Shown here piece by piece: positions 6,502 through 12,700 of a DNA stretch of 12,700 nt. The translations under genes were made by a program, and so were the position numbers. The notes under the pieces were generated by a model that saw only the letters and a program-made list of their open reading frames with translations, was not told the origin of the DNA and made no database searches. Each line of letters opens with the position of its first letter. The first letter of the stretch is position 1. The stretch covers positions 1-12,700 of the forward strand of contig QHXE01000020.1 in the NCBI GenBank assembly GCA_003222835.1, given 5' to 3'. The stretch comes from Acidobacteriota bacterium (GTDB taxonomy: Bacteria > Acidobacteriota > Blastocatellia > Pyrinomonadales > Pyrinomonadaceae).

Positions 6502-8699
6502 GCGCGCCGGCAACCAAAGCAGGATCGTTCAGGCACGTGAAGTACCTTTGGCGTGACGAAGAAGCCGATGAATTATCGGGCGTCGATCGTCTGGTCTATC
6601 GCTCCAACAAGCTCGGCGAAGATCTGACGCTCACGAACACTGGGGGCGGCAATACCTCTTCAAAGCTGATCGAGATGGATCCGCTCACTAAAGAAAGCGT
6701 CGAGGTCTTGTGGGTGAAAGGTTCCGGAGGCGATCTGCGAACCGTCAGGCGCGATGGCTTTGCCTCGCTTTATGTCGACAAAGTGCGCGCGATGAAGACG
6801 CTTTACTCAAGCAGTCCTGAACGCGGACCGAAAACGCCGATCGAGGATGCGATGTATCCCATGTACAGCCACTGCGTTTTCAATCTGAATCCGCGCGCTT
6901 GTTCGATCGACACGCCCCTGCATACGTTTGTTCCTTATAAGCATGTAGATCATCTGCACCCAAACGCGGTCATCGCGATTGCTGCTTCCGTTAATCAGGA
7001 GAAGCTCTGCCAGGAAATTTACTGTGACGAGGTAATCTACGTCCCTTGGCAGCGGCCAGGCTTCGAAATTGGGTTGAAGATCGAGCAGTTGATTAAGGAC
7101 AACTCACAAGCTAAGGGCATTCTGCTTGGCCATCACGGAATGAGTTCGTGGAGCAGTGATGACAAGACATGCTACGAGACGGCTCTGGAGATCATCGATC
7201 GTGCGGCCCGTTATATCGAAACGCATGATCGAGGTGACAAAACCTTCGGTGGGCCGAAAGCTCAACCATTAGCAGAAACTGATCGCAAGCGTATTCAAGC
7301 TGAGATCATTCCCTGGTTGCGCGGGCGGCTCTCAGTTTACAAACGATTCGTGGGCACGGTGCAAGATGACGAGAAGATGCTGCGGTTCGTGAACAGTCAT
7401 GATGGGCCGCGCCTGGCTGAACTCGGGACGTCGTGCCCGGATCATTTCCTACGCACGAAGATTAAACCGCTGTTTGTTGATTGGGATCCGTCAAGCCTTG
7501 ATGTCGAGGGGCTGAAAAACTCTCTCTCCGAGGCACTCGTCAAGTATCGCAAGGATTACGATGGTTACTACCAAAAATGCAAGCGGCCTGATTCCCCCGC
7601 GATGCGCGATCACAATCCGACCGTCGTGTTGATTCCGGGATTGGGCATGATCGCCTGGGGAAAGAACAAGAGTGAGTCGCGCGTCACTGCGGAGTTTTAC
7701 AATTGCGCCATCGAAGTGATGCGCGGCGCGGAAGCAATCGACCAGTACGAGGCGATGGATCGACAGGAGGCTTTCGACATCGAATACTGGCCGCTGGAAG
7801 AAGCAAAGCTGCGACGGATGCCGCCTGAAAAAGAACTCGATCGGCAGATTATCGTGGTCATCGGCGCGGGCGCCGGCATTGGCAAGGCCACCGCGCATCG
7901 GCTGGTGAAAGAAGGCGCGCACATTGTTTGCGTCGATTTGGACGAAGCGTCCGCCAAAGAAACGGCGCAGGAGATTATCGACAAGTTTGGGCCGGGAATT
8001 GGCGTCGCGGGAGCCGGGATTAGCAACTGCGGGCCGGCGATCGGGCTTGCTTGCGATATCACCAAACGCGAGAGCGTTGCCCGCATGTTCGAAGATGTGA
8101 TGCTCGCGTATGGTGGGATTGACTCGGTGGTAATTACTGCCGGTATCTTCGTACCGCCGGACAAGACGGGCCGTATCGAGGATAGTTTGTGGGCGCGCAC
8201 GTTTGGCATCAACGTTACCGGCGCCTACATCGTCGCCGACGAAGCCTACAAGATTTTCCAGCGGCAAGGCTTACGCGGGAGCGTCGTACTCACGACGAGC
8301 GCCAACGCGGTAGTCGCGAAGAAGGGAAGCCTCGCATATGACACCAGCAAGGCTGCGGCCAATCATCTGGCGCGCGAGTTGGCTGTTGAGATGGCGCCGC
8401 TCGTACGAGTGAATGCAGTAGCGCCGGCTACGGTGGTTAAGGGAAGCACGATGTTTCCTCGCGATCGCGTCATCGCTTCGCTGACCAAGTACGACATAGC
8501 TTTTAGCGAAGACGAATCGACCGAGGATCTGCGCGAGAAATTGGCAGGCTTTTATGCGAAACGATCATTGACGCAGACGCCAATCGAACCAGAGGACCAG
8601 GCCGAAGCAATCTTCCTGTTGGTTTCGCCGCGGCTGTCGAAAACCACTGGGCATGTGATTCCGGTTGACGGTGGCTTGCAGGATGGCTTCCTGAGATAG
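6498..8699 (+). CDS. rhaD: Bifunctional L-rhamnulose-1-phosphate aldolase / L-lactaldehyde dehydrogenase
   Basis: Fusion enzyme (called RhaD or RhaEW) covering the last two steps of L-rhamnose breakdown in the cytoplasm. The aldolase splits L-rhamnulose-1-phosphate into dihydroxyacetone phosphate and L-lactaldehyde, and the dehydrogenase oxidises lactaldehyde to lactate with NAD. Residues 1 to about 430 are a class II aldolase/adducin domain: TGGGNTSSK (48-56), VKGSGGDLR (73-81), zinc ligands His152 and His154 in the HLHPN segment, and GHHG (211-214). Residues 450-733 are a short-chain dehydrogenase: the Rossmann loop GAGAGIG (456-462), Asp480 ending the second strand (NAD preference), Ser601, and the catalytic Tyr614-X3-Lys618 pair, with a PVDGG end. 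At 733 residues it matches full-length members, and the frame is intact. The start ATG overlaps the regulator stop by four bases; a 101-base gap with a long hairpin separates it from rhaI. Confidence 0.95.
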   Translation: MSAPATKAGSFRHVKYLWRDEEADELSGVDRLVYRSNKLGEDLTLTNTGGGNTSSKLIEMDPLTKESVEVLWVKGSGGDLRTVRRDGFASLYVDKVRAMKTLYSSSPERGPKTPIEDAMYPMYSHCVFNLNPRACSIDTPLHTFVPYKHVDHLHPNAVIAIAASVNQEKLCQEIYCDEVIYVPWQRPGFEIGLKIEQLIKDNSQAKGILLGHHGMSSWSSDDKTCYETALEIIDRAARYIETHDRGDKTFGGPKAQPLAETDRKRIQAEIIPWLRGRLSVYKRFVGTVQDDEKMLRFVNSHDGPRLAELGTSCPDHFLRTKIKPLFVDWDPSSLDVEGLKNSLSEALVKYRKDYDGYYQKCKRPDSPAMRDHNPTVVLIPGLGMIAWGKNKSESRVTAEFYNCAIEVMRGAEAIDQYEAMDRQEAFDIEYWPLEEAKLRRMPPEKELDRQIIVVIGAGAGIGKATAHRLVKEGAHIVCVDLDEASAKETAQEIIDKFGPGIGVAGAGISNCGPAIGLACDITKRESVARMFEDVMLAYGGIDSVVITAGIFVPPDKTGRIEDSLWARTFGINVTGAYIVADEAYKIFQRQGLRGSVVLTTSANAVVAKKGSLAYDTSKAAANHLARELAVEMAPLVRVNAVAPATVVKGSTMFPRDRVIASLTKYDIAFSEDESTEDLREKLAGFYAKRSLTQTPIEPEDQAEAIFLLVSPRLSKTTGHVIPVDGGLQDGFLR

Positions 8700-8703
8700 A
8701 GGG

Positions 8704-8782
8704 TGTCCGAAAAACTTCAGTTTGTCGTTGTCTCGGTCAGTGAAATTCCGCAAGACAGCGACAAACTGAAGTTTGTCGGACA
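8704..8782. repeat. Nested inverted repeat (30-base arms, each itself palindromic) between rhaD and rhaI
   Basis: The left arm 8704-8733 and right arm 8753-8782 are reverse complements over 30 bases with only two mismatches, around a 19-base loop (8734-8752). Each arm is also a palindrome: CGACAAACT-GA-AGTTTGTCG at 8759-8778 is perfect (9-base half-sites), and its partner at 8708-8727 has one mismatch. The element can form either one long stem or two short hairpins, as paired REP (BIME-like) units do. It starts five bases after the rhaD stop and ends 18 bases before the rhaI ATG, filling the gap. Open frames through it on both strands are by-products of the symmetry, not genes. Confidence 0.9.
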
Positions 8783-8787
8783 TTCTC

Positions 8788-8792
8788 GGAGA
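8788..8792 (+). promoter_or_regulatory. Ribosome binding site of rhaI
   Basis: GGAGA lies eight bases before the ATG at 8801 and five bases after the end of the 30-base inverted repeat. It stays outside the stem, so folding of the hairpin would leave it accessible. Confidence 0.65.
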
Positions 8793-8800
8793 AAAGAACC

Positions 8801-10102
8801 ATGGCTACGCCTTTCGAGATCGACAACTCTTTCATCTCCGAACAAAACCAAAAGACCGACGACTGGGTCGAAGAAGACTACCAACATCTCAGCAAAAAAC
8901 TTCGGCGGCAGAATGTCGATATTGAAGACCTGGTAACGAGAGCCGAAGCTTTTCGCGTTGCCATTCCATCGTGGGGAGTCGGCACTGGGGGGACTCGTTT
9001 TGCACGCTTCCCAGGGCAAGGCGAACCGCGCGACATTTACGAAAAGCTGGAAGACTGCGGGACCATTTTCAAACTGGTTCGCTCTACTCCGGCAGTATCG
9101 CTGCATATCCCGTGGGACAAACCAGACGATGTCGGCGACTTGCGCGAGTTCGCCCGGCAGCGCGGCTTGCATTTCGATGCGATGAACTCCAACACTTTTC
9201 AGGATCAGCCGGGACAGAAATACTCATACAAATTCGGAAGTCTGACGCATCCCGACAAGTCGGTGCGCGAGCAAGCCATCCAACACAACATCGAATGCAT
9301 CGAGATCGGCAAAGCGCTGGGCTCGAAAGCCCACACGGTCTGGATCGGCGACGGCGGGAATTTTCCCGGCCAGCAACACTTCCGCCGCACACTGGAACGC
9401 TACCTCGAAAGCATGCGCCAGATTTACGCCGCGCTGCCCGACGACTGGCGCGTTTTTATCGAGCATAAGTTTTATGAGCCGGCGTTTTATTCGACGGTAA
9501 TCAACGATTGGGGGACGAGCTATTACTGTGCCCGCGAGCTGGGGCCGAAAGCGTTCTGCCTCGTCGATTTGGGCCATCACGCGCCCAACGTGAACATCGA
9601 GATGATCGTCGCGCGGCTGATTCAGTTCGGCAAACTGGCAGGCTTTCATTTCAACGACAGCAAGTACGGTGACGATGATCTCGATTCGGGTTCGGTCAAG
9701 CCCTTCCAACTTTTCCTGATTTTTAATGAATTAGTCGATGCGGAGCTGAATCAAGAGCCGCACTTCGACCCAGCTTACATGCTCGATCAGTCGCACAACG
9801 TTACCGATCCAATCGAGTCGCTGATGATGAGCGGAGTCGAATTGGTTCGTGCTTATGTTCAGGCGCAACTGGTTGATCGACAGCAACTGTCTGACGCGCA
9901 GGAGAAGTGCGATCCATTGAGAGCGCTCGCGACTTTGAAGCAGGCCTTTACGACCGACGTGGCGCCGATCCTGGCGGTGGCGCGCGCGCGTGCGGGCGGC
10001 GCTATCGATCCAATCAGCACCTTCCGTGAAAGTGGCTATCGTCAGCGCAAGGCCGAAGAACGTCCGGCGCGAAAGGGAGCAGCCGCCTCGGGCATCGTCT
10101 AA
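8801..10102 (+). CDS. rhaI: L-rhamnose isomerase (RhaI type)
   Basis: Cytoplasmic metal-dependent aldose-ketose isomerase turning L-rhamnose into L-rhamnulose, the first step of the pathway. The 433-residue protein is of the RhaI type known from Pseudomonas stutzeri and rhizobia rather than enterobacterial RhaA. It keeps the metal and active-site residues at a constant offset of two from the P. stutzeri numbering as I recall it: Glu221 in FIEHKF, Asp256 and His259 in CLVDLGHH, His283 in GFHFND, Asp291 and Asp293 in GDDDLD, and Asp329 in YMLDQSH. The (beta/alpha)8 barrel is complete and in frame. The C-terminus ends in a basic, low-complexity tail. It sits between rhaD and the disrupted rhaB on the same strand with REP-like elements on both sides. 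Confidence 0.94.
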   Translation: MATPFEIDNSFISEQNQKTDDWVEEDYQHLSKKLRRQNVDIEDLVTRAEAFRVAIPSWGVGTGGTRFARFPGQGEPRDIYEKLEDCGTIFKLVRSTPAVSLHIPWDKPDDVGDLREFARQRGLHFDAMNSNTFQDQPGQKYSYKFGSLTHPDKSVREQAIQHNIECIEIGKALGSKAHTVWIGDGGNFPGQQHFRRTLERYLESMRQIYAALPDDWRVFIEHKFYEPAFYSTVINDWGTSYYCARELGPKAFCLVDLGHHAPNVNIEMIVARLIQFGKLAGFHFNDSKYGDDDLDSGSVKPFQLFLIFNELVDAELNQEPHFDPAYMLDQSHNVTDPIESLMMSGVELVRAYVQAQLVDRQQLSDAQEKCDPLRALATLKQAFTTDVAPILAVARARAGGAIDPISTFRESGYRQRKAEERPARKGAAASGIV

Positions 10103-10135
10103 TCGAATTCGGATTTCGAATTGCGGGTTTCGGAT
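10101..10135. repeat. Degenerate 7-base tandem repeat after rhaI
   Basis: Starting in the rhaI stop codon, the DNA reads in steps of seven: AATCGAA, TTCGGAT, TTCGAAT, TGCGGGT, TTCGGAT. The unit is close to TTCGRAT, with two exact copies at 10108 and 10129. This looks like an imperfect heptanucleotide tandem array; five units is short, so chance cannot be fully excluded. Confidence 0.5.
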
Positions 10136-10154
10136 TGAAAGACGGTGTAAATAT

Positions 10155-10269
10155 AAGTGAGAGTCAGGAACCGAGTGTTCAGAGTTCAAGCTTTAGCTTG
10201 TAGCTCGTAGCTTTCGTGGAGAGCAACCTAAAGGTTGAACTCTGAACACTTCTAACCTAACTCTCACTT
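10155..10269. repeat. Composite nested inverted repeat (REP-like) between rhaI and rhaB
   Basis: Outer arms 10155-10168 and 10256-10269 are reverse complements over 14 bases with one mismatch. Inner arms 10174-10189 and 10235-10250 (AGTGTTCAGAGTTCAA and its complement) match perfectly over 16 bases. Inside or straddling these arms are two similar mini-palindromes, CAAGCT-TT-AGCTTG (10187-10200) and CAACCT-AA-AGGTTG (10224-10237). A short array of three 7-base units (TAGCTTG, TAGCTCG, TAGCTTT, 10194-10214) lies at the apex. The layered symmetry resembles paired REP units. No protein-coding content is seen here. Confidence 0.88.
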
Positions 10270-10322
10270 TCAATTACGGCAGTTGAAAACAAGTTCTTCC
10301 CCTGAAATCGCCAACCTGCAAT

Positions 10323-10402
10323 ATGGACGACTCGCTTTACATCGCTGTGGATCTGGGCGCGGGAAGTGGACGAGTGTTCCTCGCCGGAGTGGCGCGCATT
10401 TC
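10323..10402 (+). pseudogene. rhaB: L-rhamnulokinase, N-terminal remnant
   Basis: Twenty-five codons from the ATG at 10323 encode the start of a FGGY-family kinase, including the phosphate-binding signature DLGAGSGR (residues 10-17) and FLAGVA. From about 10398 this frame turns into unrelated sequence and stops at 10586, while the kinase resumes in another frame from 10399. Homologues such as E. coli RhaB have some 75 residues between these two points, including the conserved GIDTWGVDF segment of the substrate domain; none of it is found here. No convincing Shine-Dalgarno precedes the ATG. Confidence 0.82.
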
Positions 10403-11595
10403 CAATTTGCTACCGGGACGAACGAACGCAGGGAGTGATGGAGCAGGTCTTCGCGCACGTTTCGCGCGAAGAGATTTTCGAGCGCACCGGCGTTCAGTTT
10501 CTGGCATTCAATACGTTGTTTCAGGTCTACGCCCATGCACAGGAAGGAATTCCCGTGAACGCGCGGAAGCTGTTGCTGATTCCTGACCTGATCAATTTCT
10601 TTCTTACTGGCAGGGCCGTCAGTGAGTACACGAACGCAACTACCACACAGATGGTGGATCCGAGAACCGGCAGATGGAACTTTGAGATGGTCAATCTTTT
10701 GGGACTGCCAAAAACTTTGCTGCCTGAGATCGTTGCGGCTGGGACAGAACTTGGCGTGGTTCGCCCCGAAGTCGCTGCCGAGCTTGGGGGTGAGGCCGTT
10801 CGGGTCGTGGCGCCGGCGACGCATGATACCGGCAGCGCCGTCGCGGGCGCGCCGATTGAAGATGGGTGGGCTTATATCTCCTCCGGCACCTGGTCCCTGG
10901 TCGGGGTTGAGCGCGACAGTGTTCTAATCAACTGCGAGGTTGCGCGCCTTAACTTCACCAACGAAGGTGGAGCATTCGGCTCGATTCGCTTGCTTAAGAA
11001 TGTAATGGGACTCTGGATACTTGAGTCATGCCGGCGAGAATGGCATCAGCAGGGATTGCCCGTTGATTACGAAAATCTATTGGCTGAAGTCGAGAAACTC
11101 GGACCGGCTGGGCCACTCATCTTCCCCGACGACCCCCGCCTGCTCAGTCCGCGAAGCATGCTGCAAGCAATCGCGGAACAACTCGCGGAAAGAGGCCAGA
11201 GGATGCCCGCAGAACGGTCGGAAATAGCCAAGTTGATTCTTGACTCGCTGGCGTTGCGATACGCCTCGGTGCTGTGCTCGATCGAGTCCGTCACAAACCG
11301 AAAAATTGTGGGCGTGCAAATTGTCGGCGGGGGCAGCCAGAATCATTATCTAAACCAGGCAACTGCGAATGCGACTGGACTGCGGGTGCTGGCCGGACCG
11401 GTGGAGGCAACCGTGATCGGCAATGTGCTGGTGCAGGCGATTGCGGCCGGGCGCTTCGGATCGTTGGCTGAAGCTCGACGGCACGTTGCGGAAAATATTC
11501 GGCTGAGAAGATTTGAGCCGGCTCCCTCGCTTGCTTTCGAACAAACGGCGCGGCGCTTTGCCGAAATCGAGCAGAGATATATCGGATCAGACTAG
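10366..11595 (+). pseudogene. rhaB: L-rhamnulokinase, main body, missing its N-terminal ATP-binding motif and an internal block
   Basis: Body of L-rhamnulokinase (ATP plus L-rhamnulose to L-rhamnulose-1-phosphate), genuine from about 10399, where the frame reads PICYRDERT, to the stop at 11595. Matching family landmarks are GVQFLAFNTLFQ, EYTNATTTQ, the catalytic-base aspartate in THDTGSAV (codon at 10825), SSGTWSLVG (from 10879), TNEGGAFGS, the adenosine-binding GGGSQN (from 11326), and AGPVEATVIGN. The ATG at 10366 is fortuitous: its first eleven codons are the N-terminal DNA read out of frame. The part starting there lacks the DLGAGSGR loop and the GIDTWGVDF segment, so it should not be an active kinase. 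Adding the N-terminal remnant gives about 423 residues, against 489 for E. coli RhaB. Only 12 bases separate it from the transporter gene. Confidence 0.88.
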
Positions 11596-11607
11596 ATAAC
11601 AAAAACC

Positions 11608-12700
11608 ATGACGAATGCGGCGCTGCTCTGCGCCACCGGCATCGACAAATCTTACTCAGGAGTGCATGCGCTCAAAGGTGCTTCGTTTGAGTTGTGCGCC
11701 GGTGAAGTGCACGCGCTGATCGGTGAAAACGGCGCGGGTAAATCTACGCTAATCAAAATCATTACCGGGGCGGTGGAAGCAGATGACGGCGAAATCCAAC
11801 TCAACGGAAACACGATCACTCACAACTCGCCGCGCCTGGGAAAGCAGTTGGGAATAGCTGCAATCTATCAACAGCCTGCGCTCTTTCCTGAACTCTCCGT
11901 GGCGGAAAACATCGCTGTTGGTTTGGAAGAGTCGAGTCTGTGGAAGCGTGTTGACTGGCGTGAGCGGCGCCGCCGTGCTTCGGAATTGCTCGCGCGGGTG
12001 GGCGCCCGGATCGATCCGGACAGGGAAGCCGGCGATCTCACGATGCCCCAGCAGCAACTGGTGGAGATCGCTCGGGCTCTCGGCGCCAATGCTAAGATTC
12101 TTATTTTCGACGAACCAACCGCATCGTTATCCGAAGAGGATACGCAGAATTTATTCAGAGTGATTCGCGAATTACGTACCCGGGGCGTCGGCATGATCTA
12201 CATCTCGCACCGGCTCGACGAGCTGACGGCAATTGCCGATCGGGTCACGGTGTTGCGCGACGGTCGCACCATCGATACGTGTCTGATGTCGGATGTCAAT
12301 CGAGAGCAATTGATCCACTTGATGGTTGGTCGTGAACTATCGGCAGTCTTTCCGAAAAAGATTGTGACCTTGGGCGAAGTGATCTTAGAGTTGCGCCAAC
12401 TCGGTTGCTCTGAGTCGGGCATACACGATGTCAATCTTTCGGTGCGCGCGGGCGAGATCGTTGGGGTTGCGGGCCTTGTCGGTGGCGGACGCACAGAGTT
12501 GGCGCGAACAATCTTTGGACTAACTCCGGCTGATCAGGGAGAGATTTTGCTTCGGGGAAAGCCCATTAAGATCGAAAGCGCGGCGCAAGCGATCGCCTGC
12601 GGCATTGCTTATGTCCCCGAAGACCGGCGGCGTCACGGCGTGATTTTAGATTTGCCGATCAGCGCGAACATCACGCTGGCTTCACTCGATAAGTTTTCTC
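11608..12700 (+). CDS. rhaT: Rhamnose ABC transporter, ATP-binding subunit (partial, runs off the window)
   Basis: ATPase of a CUT2 (ribose/rhamnose-type) sugar importer, read open from the ATG at 11608 to the window edge (364 codons of about 500). The first nucleotide-binding domain has Walker A GENGAGKST (39-47), Q-loop QQPALFPELS (88-97), a signature LTMPQQQ (144-150) of the degenerate kind common in this subfamily, Walker B ILIFDEP (164-170), and His201 of the ISHRLDE switch. The second domain starts near 255 with the degenerate Walker A GLVGGGRT (289-296) and the VPEDRRRHG segment (336-344), which marks RbsA/RhaT-like proteins. Specificity for rhamnose rests on the rhaD-rhaI-rhaB context. 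Permease and binding-protein genes would be expected past the right edge. No clear Shine-Dalgarno is seen; coupling to rhaB is likely. Confidence 0.9.
   Translation, partial: MTNAALLCATGIDKSYSGVHALKGASFELCAGEVHALIGENGAGKSTLIKIITGAVEADDGEIQLNGNTITHNSPRLGKQLGIAAIYQQPALFPELSVAENIAVGLEESSLWKRVDWRERRRRASELLARVGARIDPDREAGDLTMPQQQLVEIARALGANAKILIFDEPTASLSEEDTQNLFRVIRELRTRGVGMIYISHRLDELTAIADRVTVLRDGRTIDTCLMSDVNREQLIHLMVGRELSAVFPKKIVTLGEVILELRQLGCSESGIHDVNLSVRAGEIVGVAGLVGGGRTELARTIFGLTPADQGEILLRGKPIKIESAAQAIACGIAYVPEDRRRHGVILDLPISANITLASLDKFS

Noticed and set aside
7491..8267. 258-codon minus-strand open frame inside rhaD
   Set aside because: It lies wholly opposite a gene with clear aldolase and dehydrogenase motifs, shows no family motif, and is the usual antisense shadow of G+C-rich coding DNA. 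The same reasoning removes the other antisense frames at 277-765, 585-1178, 2519-3088 and 9731-10189.
8703..8936. Open frames running through the rhaD-rhaI inverted repeat on both strands
   Set aside because: The similar peptides on the two strands follow from the palindrome itself; the plus-strand frame then overlaps rhaI out of frame.
10155..10269. Intrinsic terminator after rhaI
   Set aside because: The stems are not followed by a run of T, and the downstream genes belong to the same pathway on the same strand; a REP-like element fits better.
10101..10269. CRISPR array
   Set aside because: The repeats are 7-base tandems and inverted arms, with no direct repeats of 20-40 bases separated by unique spacers and no cas genes.

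Overview
The window looks like soil-type bacterial chromosome. Gene style suggests the Acidobacteriota (Blastocatellia-like): an archaeal/fungal-type aspartate-semialdehyde dehydrogenase, a CUT2-type rhamnose transporter, an aldolase-dehydrogenase fusion, and several palindromic intergenic repeats. This placement is an inference from style, not a computed result. No rRNA, tRNA, transposase, phage gene or CRISPR array was seen, and no gene-free stretch exceeds 300 bases.

Layout. Positions 25-1583 hold two plus-strand housekeeping-type genes: aspartate-semialdehyde dehydrogenase and a low-molecular-weight protein tyrosine phosphatase. Positions 1575-2199 (minus strand) hold an alpha/beta hydrolase split into two frames. 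Positions 2273-3397 encode an exported GH105-type unsaturated rhamnogalacturonyl hydrolase. Positions 3479-5538 encode an exported GH31 glycosidase, also split into two frames. Positions 5539-5817 contain a long imperfect inverted repeat, then a candidate promoter whose -10 box lies inside a perfect 15-base palindrome. From 5818 to the right edge runs an L-rhamnose catabolic cluster: GntR/FCD regulator, RhaD (aldolase plus lactaldehyde dehydrogenase fusion), RhaI (isomerase), RhaB (kinase, disrupted), and the ATPase of a rhamnose ABC transporter, cut off by the window end.

How the genes fit together. The two exported glycosidases would trim oligosaccharides outside the cytoplasm, GH105 most plausibly acting on rhamnogalacturonan-I fragments from pectin. 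Released L-rhamnose would enter through the ABC transporter. It would then pass through RhaI (rhamnose to rhamnulose), RhaB (to rhamnulose-1-phosphate) and RhaD (to dihydroxyacetone phosphate plus lactaldehyde, then lactate). The regulator overlaps rhaD by ATGA and probably controls the cluster, perhaps through the palindrome at 5762-5776.

Main oddities. Three genes (hydrolase, GH31, rhaB) each show a frame change at a point where a block normally conserved in the family is missing. This is either gene decay or a recurring assembly fault, and it leaves the kinase step of the pathway in doubt. The rhaD-rhaI and rhaI-rhaB gaps carry elaborate nested palindromes of REP-like character. The second gap also carries two short tandem arrays with a 7-base period.
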